The notes: generated by a model from the letters alone, not told the origin. A DNA stretch of 64,000 nt from Fictibacillus sp. FJAT-27399 (GCF_001510655.1 NZ_LMVC01000002.1:393700-457699); one strand, 5' to 3'; shown: positions 16,526-27,259, numbered from the stretch's first letter. Numbers and translations are program-made.

Positions 16526-16689
16526 CATGCAAAAAAACACCGCCCAGCCGCCAACCTGCCAGGCACTCAAACACCAATACCGGGCTACCCAAGCCCCTTC
16601 TTACACACTACAAGCCATTTTAGCACGGGGGGAGCAAATCTCCAACAGGAAGAAAAAGAGCTGTTTATGGGAAAAGGCGTGTCTGCGGA

Positions 16690-16718
16690 TTGTCACCGGG
16701 CATAAAAAGCTCTACAAT
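16690..16718 (+). promoter_or_regulatory. Sigma-A promoter for the MFS-M50 pair
   Basis: TTGTCA (16690-16695), 17 bases, TACAAT (16713-16718), 37 bases before the TTG start of the MFS gene. Confidence 0.78.
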
Positions 16719-16755
16719 ACTTAGGGGTATTTCTTTCTTGTTAGGGGGGCTTTGA

Positions 16756-17949
16756 TTGCCTAGACCGCTTTGGCTGCTGGTGATTGGAATGGTCCTGAAT
16801 GTAACGGGAGCATCGTTTTTGTGGCCGGTGAATACCATTTATATCCATGAGCATCTAGACAAGTCATTGACTGTCGCCGGCATCGTGCTCATGTGTAACT
16901 CAGGAGCGGGGGTTCTTGGGAATCTTGCCGGGGGTCTGGTGTTTGACCGCCTTGGGGGATACAGAGCCATACTCACTGGTGTATCTGTCACATTGGCAGC
17001 CCTTATTATGCTTGTTTTTTATCATGGTTTTATGTTCTACGCTTCTCTGTTGGCTGTTATCGGTTTTGGCATGGGTATTACTTTTCCATCGATGTACGCG
17101 ATGGCGGGAACCGTTTGGAAAGAAGGAGGAAGAAAAGCGTTTAACGCTATCTATGTCGCTCAGAACGTCGGTGTTGCTGCCGGTGCGGCATGTGGTGGGT
17201 TTGTTGCTTCCTATTCCTTTCAATGGTCTTTTATTGGTAACGCATTGCTTTGTGCGCTGTTTTTCCTGCTCGTTCTGTTTGGGTATAAAGGAATCAGCAA
17301 TAAAGCTTCCGAAATTTCGCCAGAAACGATTTTAACGCAAGATTCTAAGATTAAGAACAAAACCATCTTTACCGGGCTCCTGATTTTGTGCGGCGGTTAC
17401 TTGCTGGCCTGGATCAGCTATGTGCAATGGCAATCGACCATCGCCGTTTTCACGCAGGAAGCAGGTATCAGCCTGAAGCTGTACAGCTTGCTTTGGACGG
17501 TCAACGGAGCATTGATCGTATTGCTGCAGCCCGTGCTGGCCTACATATTAAAACACTGGATTACTTCAACGAAAACTCAAATTCTCGTAGGCTATCTTAT
17601 TTTTATCGTTTCATTTGTAACGGTCAGCCGTGCCGAAGCATTCTCAGGTTTTATGGGAGCCATGGTTATTTTGACGATAGGTGAAATGTTCGTCTGGCCG
17701 GGTGTGCCGTCCATCGCCAATGATCTGGCTCCGGCAGGAAGGGTAGGTTTTTATCAGGGAATCGTCAACAGTACGGCGACGGCGGGGCGGATGATAGGCC
17801 CGTCTTTTGGCGGCATTCTTGCTGATGTTTGGGGAATGAAGACTGTTTTCGGGGTAATTTTTGTTTTGTTTATGATCAGTATTGTGCTTACTCAAATCTA
17901 TGACCGGAAGATTGCTGTTGGAGGTCTTTCACAGAAAAAGACAGGTTAG
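16756..17949 (+). CDS. MFS transporter, YttB-like
   Basis: 397-aa major facilitator with about 12 membrane segments. The loop 2-3 motif is GGLVFDRLGGYRAIL. The start is TTG (16756-16758) with AGGGGGG six bases upstream; no ATG is available. In B. subtilis a similar MFS gene, yttB, neighbours leuS, so I take this as YttB-like. The substrate is unknown. The M50 protease gene starts 13 bases after its stop, implying an operon. Confidence 0.8.
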   Translation: MPRPLWLLVIGMVLNVTGASFLWPVNTIYIHEHLDKSLTVAGIVLMCNSGAGVLGNLAGGLVFDRLGGYRAILTGVSVTLAALIMLVFYHGFMFYASLLAVIGFGMGITFPSMYAMAGTVWKEGGRKAFNAIYVAQNVGVAAGAACGGFVASYSFQWSFIGNALLCALFFLLVLFGYKGISNKASEISPETILTQDSKIKNKTIFTGLLILCGGYLLAWISYVQWQSTIAVFTQEAGISLKLYSLLWTVNGALIVLLQPVLAYILKHWITSTKTQILVGYLIFIVSFVTVSRAEAFSGFMGAMVILTIGEMFVWPGVPSIANDLAPAGRVGFYQGIVNSTATAGRMIGPSFGGILADVWGMKTVFGVIFVLFMISIVLTQIYDRKIAVGGLSQKKTG

Positions 17950-17962
17950 ATAGGAGAGCTGA

Positions 17963-18640
17963 ATGGAAAACTTCTTGGCTTTTAACTTACAAGAGATGCC
18001 TTTTGTCATTATTTCATTGGTTATTGCGTTTACGGTTCATGAATTTGCTCATGCTTATGCGGCGTATCTGTGCGGTGATTCTACGGCTAAAGACCAGGGG
18101 CGCTTGACGCTCTCACCTGTTGCCCACCTTGATCCGATCGGTACGATCCTTTTATTGATCGCCGGTTTCGGCTGGGCCCGGCCAGTGCCTGTGGACCGCA
18201 GGAATTTTAAACGTCCTCATTTATATAGCATTCTCGTATCGATCGCCGGACCTCTGAGCAATATTTTAATTGCAATAATAGGAGTTATCATCTTTTATGC
18301 CCTCTTTTCAACCGGTGTAGTGGACAGTGTGCCGGAAAAGGGAGTCGACTTTATCGACAAGATGATCAATATGCTCGTTTATTTGAATGTTCTGCTGTTT
18401 GTGTTTAATTTATTGCCGATCCCGCCTTTGGATGGCTACCGTGTACTGGAAGATTTGGCGCCTAACCGAATCAGGGCCAAGATGATTCAATATGAACATA
18501 TTGGTGTGATCATTTTTTTGATCCTCATCATTACGCCGCTGGACAGATATACCATCTATCCGATTTTTAATACGATCGTTCCTTATGTGGCGAACTTGGT
18601 GGACAGCTTGATCCGGCCATTCTTTGAATCTGGTATATAA
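17963..18640 (+). CDS. Site-2-protease family (M50) membrane metalloprotease
   Basis: 225-aa zinc metalloprotease of the rhomboid-independent S2P group, similar to YwhC. The HEFAH motif for zinc lies in the first membrane helix (near residue 27) and the third ligand region is NLLPIPPLDGYR. There are five to six hydrophobic segments. No PDZ domain is present, so it belongs to the short group. Natural substrates are unknown; relatives cut membrane-embedded regulators. Cotranscribed with the preceding MFS gene. Confidence 0.87.
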   Translation: MENFLAFNLQEMPFVIISLVIAFTVHEFAHAYAAYLCGDSTAKDQGRLTLSPVAHLDPIGTILLLIAGFGWARPVPVDRRNFKRPHLYSILVSIAGPLSNILIAIIGVIIFYALFSTGVVDSVPEKGVDFIDKMINMLVYLNVLLFVFNLLPIPPLDGYRVLEDLAPNRIRAKMIQYEHIGVIIFLILIITPLDRYTIYPIFNTIVPYVANLVDSLIRPFFESGI

Positions 18641-18676
18641 CTAGGAAAAAAGGGCTAAGCTGAGTAGCAAACAGAC

Positions 18677-18705
18677 TTGACATTTTACGTTTGAATTCAT
18701 ACAAT
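18677..18705 (+). promoter_or_regulatory. Sigma-A promoter of leuS leader
   Basis: TTGACA (18677-18682), 17 bases, TACAAT (18700-18705), directly before the T-box leader. Confidence 0.87.
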
Positions 18706-18734
18706 ACAAGTTAAATATGGTAAATTACGATGAT

Positions 18735-18985
18735 AAGGATCAGTAAAAAAGCAGAGGGATCTAGAGAGTTGACGGACGGTGCAAGTCAACCCTGAACCTT
18801 TTTGAACTCACCTTGTAGTTGCAAAAGTGAAAAGAAAGCTTTAGCTTTTGCCGTACACCCGCGTTAAGGGACCAATGAGCGAGCGTGTTCTTTTGCGCTA
18901 ATGTGGGTGGTACCGCGGCAGGTTATGATGACATAAACACAACCTTTCGTCCCTGAATGATTTAGGGGCGGAAGGTTTTTTATTT
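18735..18985 (+). promoter_or_regulatory. T-box leader for leuS, specifier CTC (Leu)
   Basis: The T-box consensus AATGTGGGTGGTACCGCGG is at 18899-18918. Stem I contains GAGAGTTGACGGACGGTGCAAGTCAACCCTGAACC, split here by a paired GTTGAC/GTCAAC. The specifier loop reads GAACTCACC with CTC at 18807-18809, a leucine codon. The terminator has arms AACCTTTCGTCCCT (18941-18954) and AGGGGCGGAAGGTT (18964-18977), followed by T. Uncharged tRNA-Leu should stabilise the antiterminator and turn leuS on. Confidence 0.93.
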
Positions 18986-19037
18986 TGCCTTTAATTTGCT
19001 AAAGGATGAATGTGAGTGACAGGGAGGAAGAGAAAAT

Positions 19038-21455
19038 ATGCATTACGATCACAAAAAGATTGAGCCGAAATGGCAGCAGTACTGGGAAAAGAATAAAACG
19101 TTCAAAACGGAAGAGGAATACTCCAAGAAGAAATTTTATGCATTGGATATGTTTCCTTACCCGTCTGGAGCCGGTCTTCACGTAGGACATCCGGAAGGTT
19201 ATACAGCAACGGACATCCTCTCCCGAATGAAACGCATGCAGGATTATAACGTGCTTCACCCAATGGGATGGGATGCGTTCGGTCTTCCGGCTGAGCAATA
19301 TGCACTTGATACCGGTAATGACCCTGCCGAGTTTACTGAAAAGAACATCAATACATTCCGTCGCCAGATCAAAGAGTTAGGCTTCTCTTATGACTGGGAC
19401 CGTGAAGTAAACACAACTGATCCGGAATACTACAAATGGACACAGTGGATTTTCATCCAGCTGTATAAAAAAGGATTGGCCTATGTTGATGAAGTGCCTG
19501 TTAACTGGTGTGAGGCGCTTGGCACAGTACTTGCCAATGAAGAAGTCATCGACGGCAAGAGCGAGCGGGGCGGCCATCCCGTCGTCCGTAAGCCGATGAG
19601 ACAGTGGATGCTGAAAATTACGGCTTATGCGGACCGTTTGCTTGAAGATTTGGAAGAGCTTGATTGGCCTGAAAGCTTGAAAGAGATGCAAAGAAACTGG
19701 ATCGGCCGTTCAGAAGGTGCGGAAGTTCATTTTGGAATTGACGGACATGACAAACAGGTAACGGTGTTTACGACTCGTCCGGATACGCTATTTGGGGCGA
19801 CATACCTTGTCCTTGCTCCTGAGCACTCTTATGTGAATGAGATTACAACAGAAGAGCAGAGTGAAGCAGTAGAACAATATAAAAATGATGTCGTAACCAA
19901 ATCCGATCTTGAGCGTACAGAGCTTGCCAAAGAAAAAACCGGTGTGTTCACAGGCGCATATGCCGTTAATCCGGTAAACGGCAAGAAGGTGCCAATCTGG
20001 ATCGCTGATTATGTACTTGCAACCTATGGTACAGGTGCGATCATGGCTGTTCCTGGGCATGATGAGCGTGACCATGAATTTGCTGTGAAATTTGACCTTC
20101 CGATTATCGAAGTCGTAGAAGGCGGAGACGTACAGACAGCTGCCTACGCAGGCGACGGCAAACATGTTAATTCGGATTTCTTGAACGGTCTTGAAAAAGA
20201 AGAAGCCATTGAGAAAATGAACAGCTGGCTTGTAGAGAATAACAAGGGTGAAAAGAAAATCACGTACCGTTTGCGTGACTGGCTGTTCTCCCGCCAGCGT
20301 TATTGGGGAGAACCAATCCCAATCATCCTTTGGGAAGATGGAACAATGACACACGTCCCAGAAGAAGAGCTTCCGCTGCGCTTGCCAATCGTCAAAGAGA
20401 TCAAGCCGTCCGGCACAGGTGAATCTCCTTTAGCTAACGTAGAAGACTGGGTGAATGTCGTTGATCCGGAAACCGGCAAGAAAGGACGCCGTGAAACGAA
20501 TACCATGCCGCAATGGGCAGGAAGCTGCTGGTACTATCTAAGGTACATCGATCCTAAAAACAGTGGAGCTTTAGCAGATCCAGAGAAAATCAAGCACTGG
20601 CTGCCGGTGGACATCTATATCGGCGGTGCAGAGCATGCGGTACTTCACTTGCTGTACGCGCGATTCTGGCATAAGGTTCTTTACGATCTAGGCGTAGTTT
20701 CCACAAAAGAGCCGTTTCAGCGGTTGTTCAACCAGGGAATGATTCTTGGTGAGAACAATGAAAAAATGAGTAAATCCAAAGGAAATGTGGTTAACCCGGA
20801 TGAAATCGTAGCTTCCCACGGAGCAGATACTCTGCGTATGTATGAAATGTTCATGGGACCGCTAGATGCATCCATCGCATGGAGTACGACCGGCTTGGAC
20901 GGATCCCGCAGATTCCTTGACCGTGTATGGCGTCTGCTTGTTGCGGATAATGGAGAGCTTAACACGTCCATTCAAGATCAGCATGGTACAGATTCCTTTG
21001 AACGTGTATATCATCAAACGGTGAAAAAAATCACCGAAGATTTTGAGGGGCTTCGCTTTAACACAGGAATCTCTCAATTGATGGTATTCGTTAACGAAGC
21101 CAATAAGCAAAACGTTCTTCCGAAGTATGCTGCTGAAGGGTTTGTGAAGCTGCTTTCCCCGATCGCTCCGCATATTGCTGAGGAGTTATGGGAAAAACTA
21201 GGGCACAGCGGGTCTATCGCATACGAATCATGGCCGGTGTGGGACGAAGCGAAACTAGTGGAAAAAGAAGTGGAAATCGTTGTACAGATCAACGGTAAAG
21301 TAAAAGCTAAGCTTAGCGTACCGGCTGATATAACGAGAGAAGACATGGAGCAGGCAGCGATGGATAGCGATGCGGTTCGAAGCAGCATCGAAGGCAAAAC
21401 GGTCCGTAAAGTGATTGCGGTTCCTGGCAAGCTCGTAAACATCGTAGCCAATTAA
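19038..21455 (+). CDS. leuS: Leucyl-tRNA synthetase
   Basis: Charges tRNA-Leu with leucine; class Ia synthetase, 805 aa, usual bacterial length. The HIGH-type motif is HVGHPEGY (about residue 48) and the KMSKS motif is EKMSKSKGN. The inserted CP1 editing domain, with [19 protein letters not shown], lies between them and should hydrolyse mischarged tRNA. Start ATG after AGGGAGG. Regulated by the upstream T-box leader. The rhodanese gene ytwF follows at 26 bases. Confidence 0.98.
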   Translation: MHYDHKKIEPKWQQYWEKNKTFKTEEEYSKKKFYALDMFPYPSGAGLHVGHPEGYTATDILSRMKRMQDYNVLHPMGWDAFGLPAEQYALDTGNDPAEFTEKNINTFRRQIKELGFSYDWDREVNTTDPEYYKWTQWIFIQLYKKGLAYVDEVPVNWCEALGTVLANEEVIDGKSERGGHPVVRKPMRQWMLKITAYADRLLEDLEELDWPESLKEMQRNWIGRSEGAEVHFGIDGHDKQVTVFTTRPDTLFGATYLVLAPEHSYVNEITTEEQSEAVEQYKNDVVTKSDLERTELAKEKTGVFTGAYAVNPVNGKKVPIWIADYVLATYGTGAIMAVPGHDERDHEFAVKFDLPIIEVVEGGDVQTAAYAGDGKHVNSDFLNGLEKEEAIEKMNSWLVENNKGEKKITYRLRDWLFSRQRYWGEPIPIILWEDGTMTHVPEEELPLRLPIVKEIKPSGTGESPLANVEDWVNVVDPETGKKGRRETNTMPQWAGSCWYYLRYIDPKNSGALADPEKIKHWLPVDIYIGGAEHAVLHLLYARFWHKVLYDLGVVSTKEPFQRLFNQGMILGENNEKMSKSKGNVVNPDEIVASHGADTLRMYEMFMGPLDASIAWSTTGLDGSRRFLDRVWRLLVADNGELNTSIQDQHGTDSFERVYHQTVKKITEDFEGLRFNTGISQLMVFVNEANKQNVLPKYAAEGFVKLLSPIAPHIAEELWEKLGHSGSIAYESWPVWDEAKLVEKEVEIVVQINGKVKAKLSVPADITREDMEQAAMDSDAVRSSIEGKTVRKVIAVPGKLVNIVAN

Positions 21456-21481
21456 TAAAGACTTTGACAGAGGTGAATGGA

Positions 21482-21790
21482 ATGGAAGATCAAATCAATA
21501 CGATCACTCCCGAAGAAGTGAAAAGCAAGCTAAAAAAGGGTGAAACAATTTCTCTCATCGATGTTCGTGAGGATGAAGAAGTCGCTGAAGGAAAAATTGC
21601 CGAGGCGAAGCACATCAAAATGATGGAAGTTCCAAATCGTTTAGACGAGATCAACAAAGACGAGGAGCATATCCTCATCTGCCGCTCAGGAAAAAGAAGC
21701 GAGAATGTAGCTCACTTTTTACAGGAAAACGGTTATAAAGTGAAGAGCATGGTCGGCGGCATGATGGCCTATGGCAAGGATTCAGAATAA
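21482..21790 (+). CDS. ytwF: Rhodanese-domain protein YtwF
   Basis: Single-domain sulfurtransferase, 102 aa. The active-site loop CRSGKRS with its catalytic Cys is intact, and the preceding LIDVREDEEVAEGKI matches the family. It may move sulfane sulfur to acceptors in the cytosol; the partner is unknown. I use ATG 21482, which has AGAGGTG upstream, rather than an in-frame start at 21464. It lies just after leuS and is closed by a terminator. Confidence 0.87.
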   Translation: MEDQINTITPEEVKSKLKKGETISLIDVREDEEVAEGKIAEAKHIKMMEVPNRLDEINKDEEHILICRSGKRSENVAHFLQENGYKVKSMVGGMMAYGKDSE

Positions 21791-21805
21791 CTATAGTTAA
21801 GACAT

Positions 21806-21841
21806 AAAAGAACCGGCTGCTATTGAGCAGCCGGTTCTTTT
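21806..21841 (+). terminator. ytwF terminator
   Basis: AAAAGAACCGGCTGCT-ATTG-AGCAGCCGGTTCTTTT, a 16-bp stem with terminal T-run. Confidence 0.88.
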
Positions 21842-21939
21842 CATGCGGTTTCGTTTTTTTACATAAATTACCTCTATTTTTTCTTCAATAAACTTAACGA
21901 ATGAGCCGATATAAGAATATAACGACTCTGGGGGATAGA

Positions 21940-23853
21940 ATGCATAAACAAAACCTACTCTATTTTTTCATACTTCTATTCGCAGCCCGCATGTTTATTG
22001 GACAAACTGGCTATTTAACTGGCTATTTGCAAAACGATATGGCTGACCTTTTATTTGATGCAGTGTTTGCTCTTATTCTCATATTTATGTATTTCCGGGT
22101 TTCTAAAAAACATAAGCAAAACAGCGCTTTTCTTGAAAAAGAAATTGAAGAGCACAAGTCCACGATGGATGAGCTTAGAAAAAGCCGGGAAAGGCTTCAG
22201 GATATTTTTGATACGATTGATGTTGCCATCTGGTCACATAATCTTAAACAAAACAAACTGATGATCACCCAGGGAATTGAAAAACTTTATGGATACAGCT
22301 TGGATACGTTCATTCAAGATGTTGAACTTTGGAAGAAAGTCATTCATCCCGAAGATTATCCAATCATTGAAAAGAGAGCGAAGAAGATAGCGCGTGGAGA
22401 AACGGTGACCAGCGAGTACCGTATTACGCGGCCAAACGGAGAAATACGATGGATTCAGGACCGTGGGATTCCAATCCTTGACGAATCGGGTGAACTGGTT
22501 GACTTCAGTTCAATCCTTTATGATATCACCAATCGAAAACAGGCAGAGAGCACGATTGACCACATGGCTTATCATGATGATTTGACTGGATTGCCGAACA
22601 GGCACAGGTTTCAGGAAGTGCTGGAACAGAAAATGTTTGAAGCAGATATCAGCAAAAGCAGGATCGCTGTGATGTTCGTTGATTTAGACCGTTTCAAAAT
22701 AATAAATGATACGCTCGGCCACCGCTTTGGTGACTTATTGCTTCAGCAGGTTTCCTTTCAGCTAAAAAATCTTGTCCGCCCTACGGACCACGTGTTTCGC
22801 CGAGGCGGAGATGAATTTATTCTATTGATTGAAAATACGGACGAAGCGGAAGTGAAACAGCTTTCTTTGCGTATTTTGAATCAGTTTAAAAAGCCCATCC
22901 TGATCAGAGGTCATGAGATTTTCAGTACGCTTAGCCTTGGTATCTCCTTTTACCCGGGACATGGACTTGATGTGGACGAACTCATCAAAAATGCTGACAC
23001 TGCCATGTACGATGCAAAAGAAAAAGGCAGGGATAATTATCAATTTTTCAATGCTGCTCTTAACGAATCAATGAGGGTGAAGATGCATCTGGAGAATGGC
23101 CTTCGCAAAGCCGTTCATCGCCAAGAGTTTACCCTTTGTTACCAGCCCTTAATTTACCTGCCGACGGGGCGGATCATTGGTACAGAGGCGTTAATCCGCT
23201 GGGAACATCCGGAATTCGGCAACATCCCGCCATCTGATTTTATCCCGGTGGCTGAAGATACAGGGCTGATCATTCCCATTGGTGATTGGGTGATAGAAGA
23301 AGCATGCCGGCAAAATAAAGTTTGGCAGAACGAAGGGCATGAAAAACTGGGCATCGCTGTGAATATTTCGGTGAAACAGCTGGAGGATCCGGGGTTTCCT
23401 GACAGGATAAAAAAGATTCTTGCTTCTTTTGACATGGAACCTTCTTTTCTTGAACTGGAGATCACAGAAGGGATGATGCAAGACTTTGATTCTTCCATTC
23501 CTAATATCAAAAGACTGAAAGATCTAGGTTTAAAAATATCCATCGATGATTTTGGAACCGGTTATTCCTCATTAAGCTACTTAAAGGTGCTTCCGATCGA
23601 CACTTTGAAAATCGATAAATCATTTTTGGATGATAGCCTCGAAAGCTTTCGGGGGCAAGCACTTGTCAAAACGATTATTGATATGGGAATCAACTTACAG
23701 TTTAATGTGATCGCAGAAGGTATAGAAGATCGGATGCAGGTGGAATTTCTGCTTTCTCAAGGCTGTTTGATCGGGCAAGGGTATTTTTTCAGCGAGCCGT
23801 TATCTCCGACAGAATGCGAAGAATTCTTCCAGAAACATTTATTACCAAGGTGA
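21940..23853 (+). CDS. PAS-GGDEF-EAL cyclic-di-GMP turnover protein
   Basis: 637-aa regulator with two N-terminal membrane segments, a coiled linker, a PAS domain with PAC motif (about residues 85-205), a GGDEF domain and an EAL domain. GGDEF is intact (RRGGDEFI), with an inhibitory RxxD site (RPTD) five residues ahead. EAL is intact (TEALIRWEH), and later metal and loop motifs (NISVKQ, LEITEG, IDDFGTGYSS, IAEGIE) are complete. Both making and breaking c-di-GMP look possible. I prefer ATG 21940, preceded by GGGGGAT, over ATG 21901, which has no ribosome site. No obvious orthologue in the B. subtilis neighbourhood. Confidence 0.9.
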   Translation: MHKQNLLYFFILLFAARMFIGQTGYLTGYLQNDMADLLFDAVFALILIFMYFRVSKKHKQNSAFLEKEIEEHKSTMDELRKSRERLQDIFDTIDVAIWSHNLKQNKLMITQGIEKLYGYSLDTFIQDVELWKKVIHPEDYPIIEKRAKKIARGETVTSEYRITRPNGEIRWIQDRGIPILDESGELVDFSSILYDITNRKQAESTIDHMAYHDDLTGLPNRHRFQEVLEQKMFEADISKSRIAVMFVDLDRFKIINDTLGHRFGDLLLQQVSFQLKNLVRPTDHVFRRGGDEFILLIENTDEAEVKQLSLRILNQFKKPILIRGHEIFSTLSLGISFYPGHGLDVDELIKNADTAMYDAKEKGRDNYQFFNAALNESMRVKMHLENGLRKAVHRQEFTLCYQPLIYLPTGRIIGTEALIRWEHPEFGNIPPSDFIPVAEDTGLIIPIGDWVIEEACRQNKVWQNEGHEKLGIAVNISVKQLEDPGFPDRIKKILASFDMEPSFLELEITEGMMQDFDSSIPNIKRLKDLGLKISIDDFGTGYSSLSYLKVLPIDTLKIDKSFLDDSLESFRGQALVKTIIDMGINLQFNVIAEGIEDRMQVEFLLSQGCLIGQGYFFSEPLSPTECEEFFQKHLLPR

Positions 23854-23975
23854 AAATAAGATAAATTTCATTTTTCCTTGTCGACAAAACGGGGTTCACT
23901 CTTCAAAACTAGTGGAGTTTTTACAAAGGATTCGACTTAAGTGATAGGGAAAACATACCCAGGAGGTGCTGGAGT

Positions 23976-24167
23976 ATGCTGAAAATAAAGTTGTTTGATG
24001 AAGAACATGAAGCTGATCTGGAAGAAGCGGTTAACGGCTTTTTGGAGAACCTCCATGAATCGAACATCAAAGATATCAAGTATCAGGTTTCGATCAGTGA
24101 CAGTTTAAGGGAGGAAGAGGAACCTACCATATACTCCTACTCTATAATGGTTATTTATATTGAATAA
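23976..24167 (+). CDS. cse60: Sporulation protein Cse60 (YteV-like)
   Basis: 63-aa acidic protein beginning MLKIKLFDEEHEADLEEAVNGF. It resembles Cse60, a 60-aa sporulation protein made in the mother cell under sigma-E in B. subtilis. ATG after the strong site AGGAGGTG. It is monocistronic: a weak stem-loop near 23895-23925 precedes it and a bidirectional terminator follows. The molecular role is unknown. I could not assign a sigma-E promoter with confidence. Confidence 0.72.
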   Translation: MLKIKLFDEEHEADLEEAVNGFLENLHESNIKDIKYQVSISDSLREEEEPTIYSYSIMVIYIE

Positions 24168-24210
24168 AAAAAGGGAACTCCCTCGGCATGAGCTGAGGAG
24201 TTTCCTTTTC
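24166..24210. terminator. Bidirectional terminator between cse60 and ytfP
   Basis: AAAGGGAACTCC...GGAGTTTCCTTTT stem with inner CTC/GAG pairing; A-run on the left, T-run on the right. Confidence 0.78.
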
Positions 24211-25467
24211 TTAATGTGTTGCAGCATTCGTACCTGCCAAATGTCCGGTAACGAAGGCAACCGTTATGTTATAGCCACCGGTATAGCCATGCAGATCTAA
24301 AACTTCTCCGCAGAAATAAAGTCCTTCTTTCTTCTTTGAGGCCATGCTCTTTGGTTCAATTTCCTTGATGGAAACACCGCCGCCTGTTACGAACGCTTTC
24401 TCGATGGAAAGTGTGCCGTTCACTTCAAATGAAAACCGTTTAAGCATTGAGACGAACTGGCGCAGGCTTTGTTTGTTAAGGTGTTCACTCGTCACATCAA
24501 GCGATATGTTCGCTTTCTCCAATAAGAACAGCAAATATCGTTCTGGCAGAAAGCCTTTCAGAACATTTTTTATCGCTTTTTTCGGATCTTCTTTTAAGAG
24601 GCTATTTACGGATTGAAACAGTTCTTCTTCTTTTTGATCCGGAAAAGAATCAATGGACATCGTTATCGATTTGGTTTCAAACTTTTTCAGTGCTTTTACA
24701 ACATACTGGCTTGATCGCAGGGCAGCAGGTCCGGAAATTCCGAAATGTGTGAAGATCATGTCCCCTCTATGAGATTTGATCAGCTTTCCCTTCGGATTCC
24801 AAACGGAAAGGTCTGCCTGGCGGAGAGAAATACCCTGCAGTGTTTTGGATTTAACAAAAGGTTCGGAAGAGGTGATCGGAACTTCTGTAGGATACAGTTC
24901 TGTAATGGTGTGCCCTGCTTTTTTTGCCCAGGCATAGCCGTCTCCTGTTGACCCGGTATGAGGGACCGATTTTCCTCCGACTGCAATAATGACAGCTTTC
25001 GCAGGAATGACGGTACCGTTTTTTAGAACAACTTCTTTTACATGATCGTCTGTGTAATTGACGGTATCTACTGGGGTGTTTGTCCAGATTTTTACGTTCA
25101 GTGATTCAATTTTCTTTAAAAGGGCAGCCACAACATCGCCGGCCTTGTTGCTGACAGGGAACATCCTCCCGTTGTCTTCTTCTTTCAGAGCGATACCAAG
25201 CCCTTCAAAAAAAGAGATGATGTCTTCATTGTTAAAGATTGAAAACGCACTGTATAAAAAACGCCCGTTGCCGGGGATATGTTTAATAATTTCATCAATC
25301 GGGAGCCGATTCGTTACATTGCACCGGCCTCCTCCTGAAATAGCAAGCTTTCTGCCAAGCTTGTCTCCTTTATCAATGAGCAGCACGCGGCTGCCCTTTG
25401 ATGCTGCAGCGACCGAGGCCATCAAACCGGAAGGGCCTCCTCCAATAACCACTACATCATATTTCAT
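24211..25467 (-). CDS. ytfP: FAD-dependent oxidoreductase YtfP (BaiN/RdsA family)
   Basis: 418-aa flavoprotein of the HI0933/YhiN family. The N-terminal dinucleotide motif [10 protein letters not shown] is followed by [13 protein letters not shown], diagnostic for this family. Near the C-terminus [16 protein letters not shown] and [15 protein letters not shown] close the FAD site. Its substrate in Bacillus is unknown. One related enzyme reduces bile acids in clostridia, which is unlikely to be relevant here. ATG at 25465-25467. Convergent with cse60. Confidence 0.88.
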   Translation of the reverse strand: MKYDVVVIGGGPSGLMASVAAASKGSRVLLIDKGDKLGRKLAISGGGRCNVTNRLPIDEIIKHIPGNGRFLYSAFSIFNNEDIISFFEGLGIALKEEDNGRMFPVSNKAGDVVAALLKKIESLNVKIWTNTPVDTVNYTDDHVKEVVLKNGTVIPAKAVIIAVGGKSVPHTGSTGDGYAWAKKAGHTITELYPTEVPITSSEPFVKSKTLQGISLRQADLSVWNPKGKLIKSHRGDMIFTHFGISGPAALRSSQYVVKALKKFETKSITMSIDSFPDQKEEELFQSVNSLLKEDPKKAIKNVLKGFLPERYLLFLLEKANISLDVTSEHLNKQSLRQFVSMLKRFSFEVNGTLSIEKAFVTGGGVSIKEIEPKSMASKKKEGLYFCGEVLDLHGYTGGYNITVAFVTGHLAGTNAATH

Positions 25468-25630
25468 GTATGCACCTGCTTCCTTTTATTACAACCAAAA
25501 AGATACCATAAATTTTGTGAAATGAAAAACTCTGTCTCGGCAGAGTGCTTATGTTACAATACTAATGTTGTTCAAGAAGATTAAATTAAAGTATGCTTAT
25601 TTGCAGCACTAAATAGTAGGAGATGGATTC

Positions 25631-27259
25631 ATGTCTCGGTTATTGCGAGGAACGTTAATTTTAACTGCAGCAACATTCTTTTCAAAATTTATCGGATTGA
25701 TTTATATTGTTCCGTTTAATGCTCTTGTTGGAACAAAAGGTCTTGCACTATACGGATACGCTTATAATCCTTACACGATTCTTCTAAGTATCGCAACGAT
25801 GGGCGTACCGCTGGCCGTTTCAAAGTTCGTATCAAAATATAACGCTCTCGGCGATTACGCCACAGGCCGGAAGCTGCTGAAATCTGGATTGTTCATCATG
25901 ACGTTGACCGGCTTTGCCGCATTCCTTGTGCTTTATTTCATCGCTCCCGTGTTATCGTCAAACATCCTTGGAAAACATGGCGGAAACGGAAATACTGTAG
26001 ATGATATTACCTTTGTTATTCGGATGGTAAGTACTGCTCTGATCTTTGTTCCTTCCATGAGCCTGATCAGAGGTTATTTTCAAGGATTTCAATCCATGGG
26101 TCCAACAGCAGTTTCCCAAGTGGTTGAACAGGTTATACGAATATTATTTATTCTTATTGCGAGCTACGTTGTCATCCATGTGCTGAACGGCACCTTGACC
26201 ACTGCGGTAGGCCTTGCCACTTTTGCAGCGACGGTAGGGGCAGTGGGAGGACTGCTTGTTCTCCTTTGGTACTGGAACAGACGGCGTCCTTATTTGAAAA
26301 AAATGTACGAACAGTCCACTGTGGATTCGGGGGTTTCCCTGCCAGCAATCTATCGCGAGATTGTTTCGTATGCGGTGCCTTTTGTAGCCGTTGGACTTGC
26401 AATCCCGCTCTATAAAATTATTGATCAGTTTACGATTGTTAACACACTGCAGCGGACGGGCTACAGCCAGCCAAAGGCAGAAGATGTATTTGCGATGGTC
26501 ACACAGACATCACATCAGCTTGTTATGATTCCGGTGTCCCTTGCGACGGCATTTGCTCTAACCCTTATCCCCATCATCACAAAGTCTTATACAGAAGGGG
26601 ATTATGACGCGTTAAACAAGCAGATCACACAATCTTTTCAGATCACTTTGTTTTTAACAGTGCCAGCAGCAGTCGGTTTATCGGTCCTTTCTTATCCAGC
26701 CTATGGAACGCTCTTTACACTCAACGACATCAAGCTGGGCGGCGAGCTTCTGCGCTGGTATTCTCTATCGGGAATATGGTTTGCGATGTTTACGGTTACC
26801 GCGGCGATCATGCAGGGTTTAAACCGGCAAAAATACGCGCTGTTCAGTCTTTTAGTCGGCATCTTGTTTAAGCTGACCCTAAACATTCCTCTCATTTATT
26901 TATGGAAAGGCGTCGGCTCAATAATTGCAACCAACATCGGGTACACGGTTTCCATTTTAATCAATCTGTATGTGATTAAGAAATATGGAGAATTCTCGTT
27001 CAAGTGGGTATTCCGCCGCGCCATCCTGATCATTGCTTTCGGTTTGGCTATGGCAGCCGCTGTTTATGTCATCAAAGCTCCGATTGAAAGTTCATTTCAT
27101 GGGGTTTATACGAAGACCAGAGGCATTGCCGTTCTGGCAGCTGGCATTCTCTTAGGAGGGCTCGTTTATTTCGCCCTATCCTACAAATCTGGTTTGATAC
27201 AGATTGTATTGGGACAGCGGTTCAGTTTCCTGAAAAGAAAAAAACAGAAAGCAACGTAA
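25631..27259 (+). CDS. ytgP: Lipid II flippase MurJ (YtgP)
   Basis: 542-aa MVF/MOP-superfamily protein with about 14 membrane segments, beginning MSRLLRGTLILTAATFFSKF. YtgP of B. subtilis is a functional MurJ that moves the peptidoglycan precursor lipid II across the membrane. The ATG follows TAGGAGATGG. It has its own upstream region with a TACAAT-type -10 near 25553, and a terminator after the stop. Divergent from ytfP. Confidence 0.9.
   Translation: MSRLLRGTLILTAATFFSKFIGLIYIVPFNALVGTKGLALYGYAYNPYTILLSIATMGVPLAVSKFVSKYNALGDYATGRKLLKSGLFIMTLTGFAAFLVLYFIAPVLSSNILGKHGGNGNTVDDITFVIRMVSTALIFVPSMSLIRGYFQGFQSMGPTAVSQVVEQVIRILFILIASYVVIHVLNGTLTTAVGLATFAATVGAVGGLLVLLWYWNRRRPYLKKMYEQSTVDSGVSLPAIYREIVSYAVPFVAVGLAIPLYKIIDQFTIVNTLQRTGYSQPKAEDVFAMVTQTSHQLVMIPVSLATAFALTLIPIITKSYTEGDYDALNKQITQSFQITLFLTVPAAVGLSVLSYPAYGTLFTLNDIKLGGELLRWYSLSGIWFAMFTVTAAIMQGLNRQKYALFSLLVGILFKLTLNIPLIYLWKGVGSIIATNIGYTVSILINLYVIKKYGEFSFKWVFRRAILIIAFGLAMAAAVYVIKAPIESSFHGVYTKTRGIAVLAAGILLGGLVYFALSYKSGLIQIVLGQRFSFLKRKKQKAT

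Noticed and set aside
16527-16724. Plus-strand frame of 65 codons before the MFS gene
   Set aside because: Lies in a repeat-derived gap, has no ribosome site and overlaps the promoter at 16690-16718.
23940-23975. Sigma-E or sigma-K type CATACCC promoter for cse60
   Set aside because: Its expected start of transcription would fall within the ribosome binding site.
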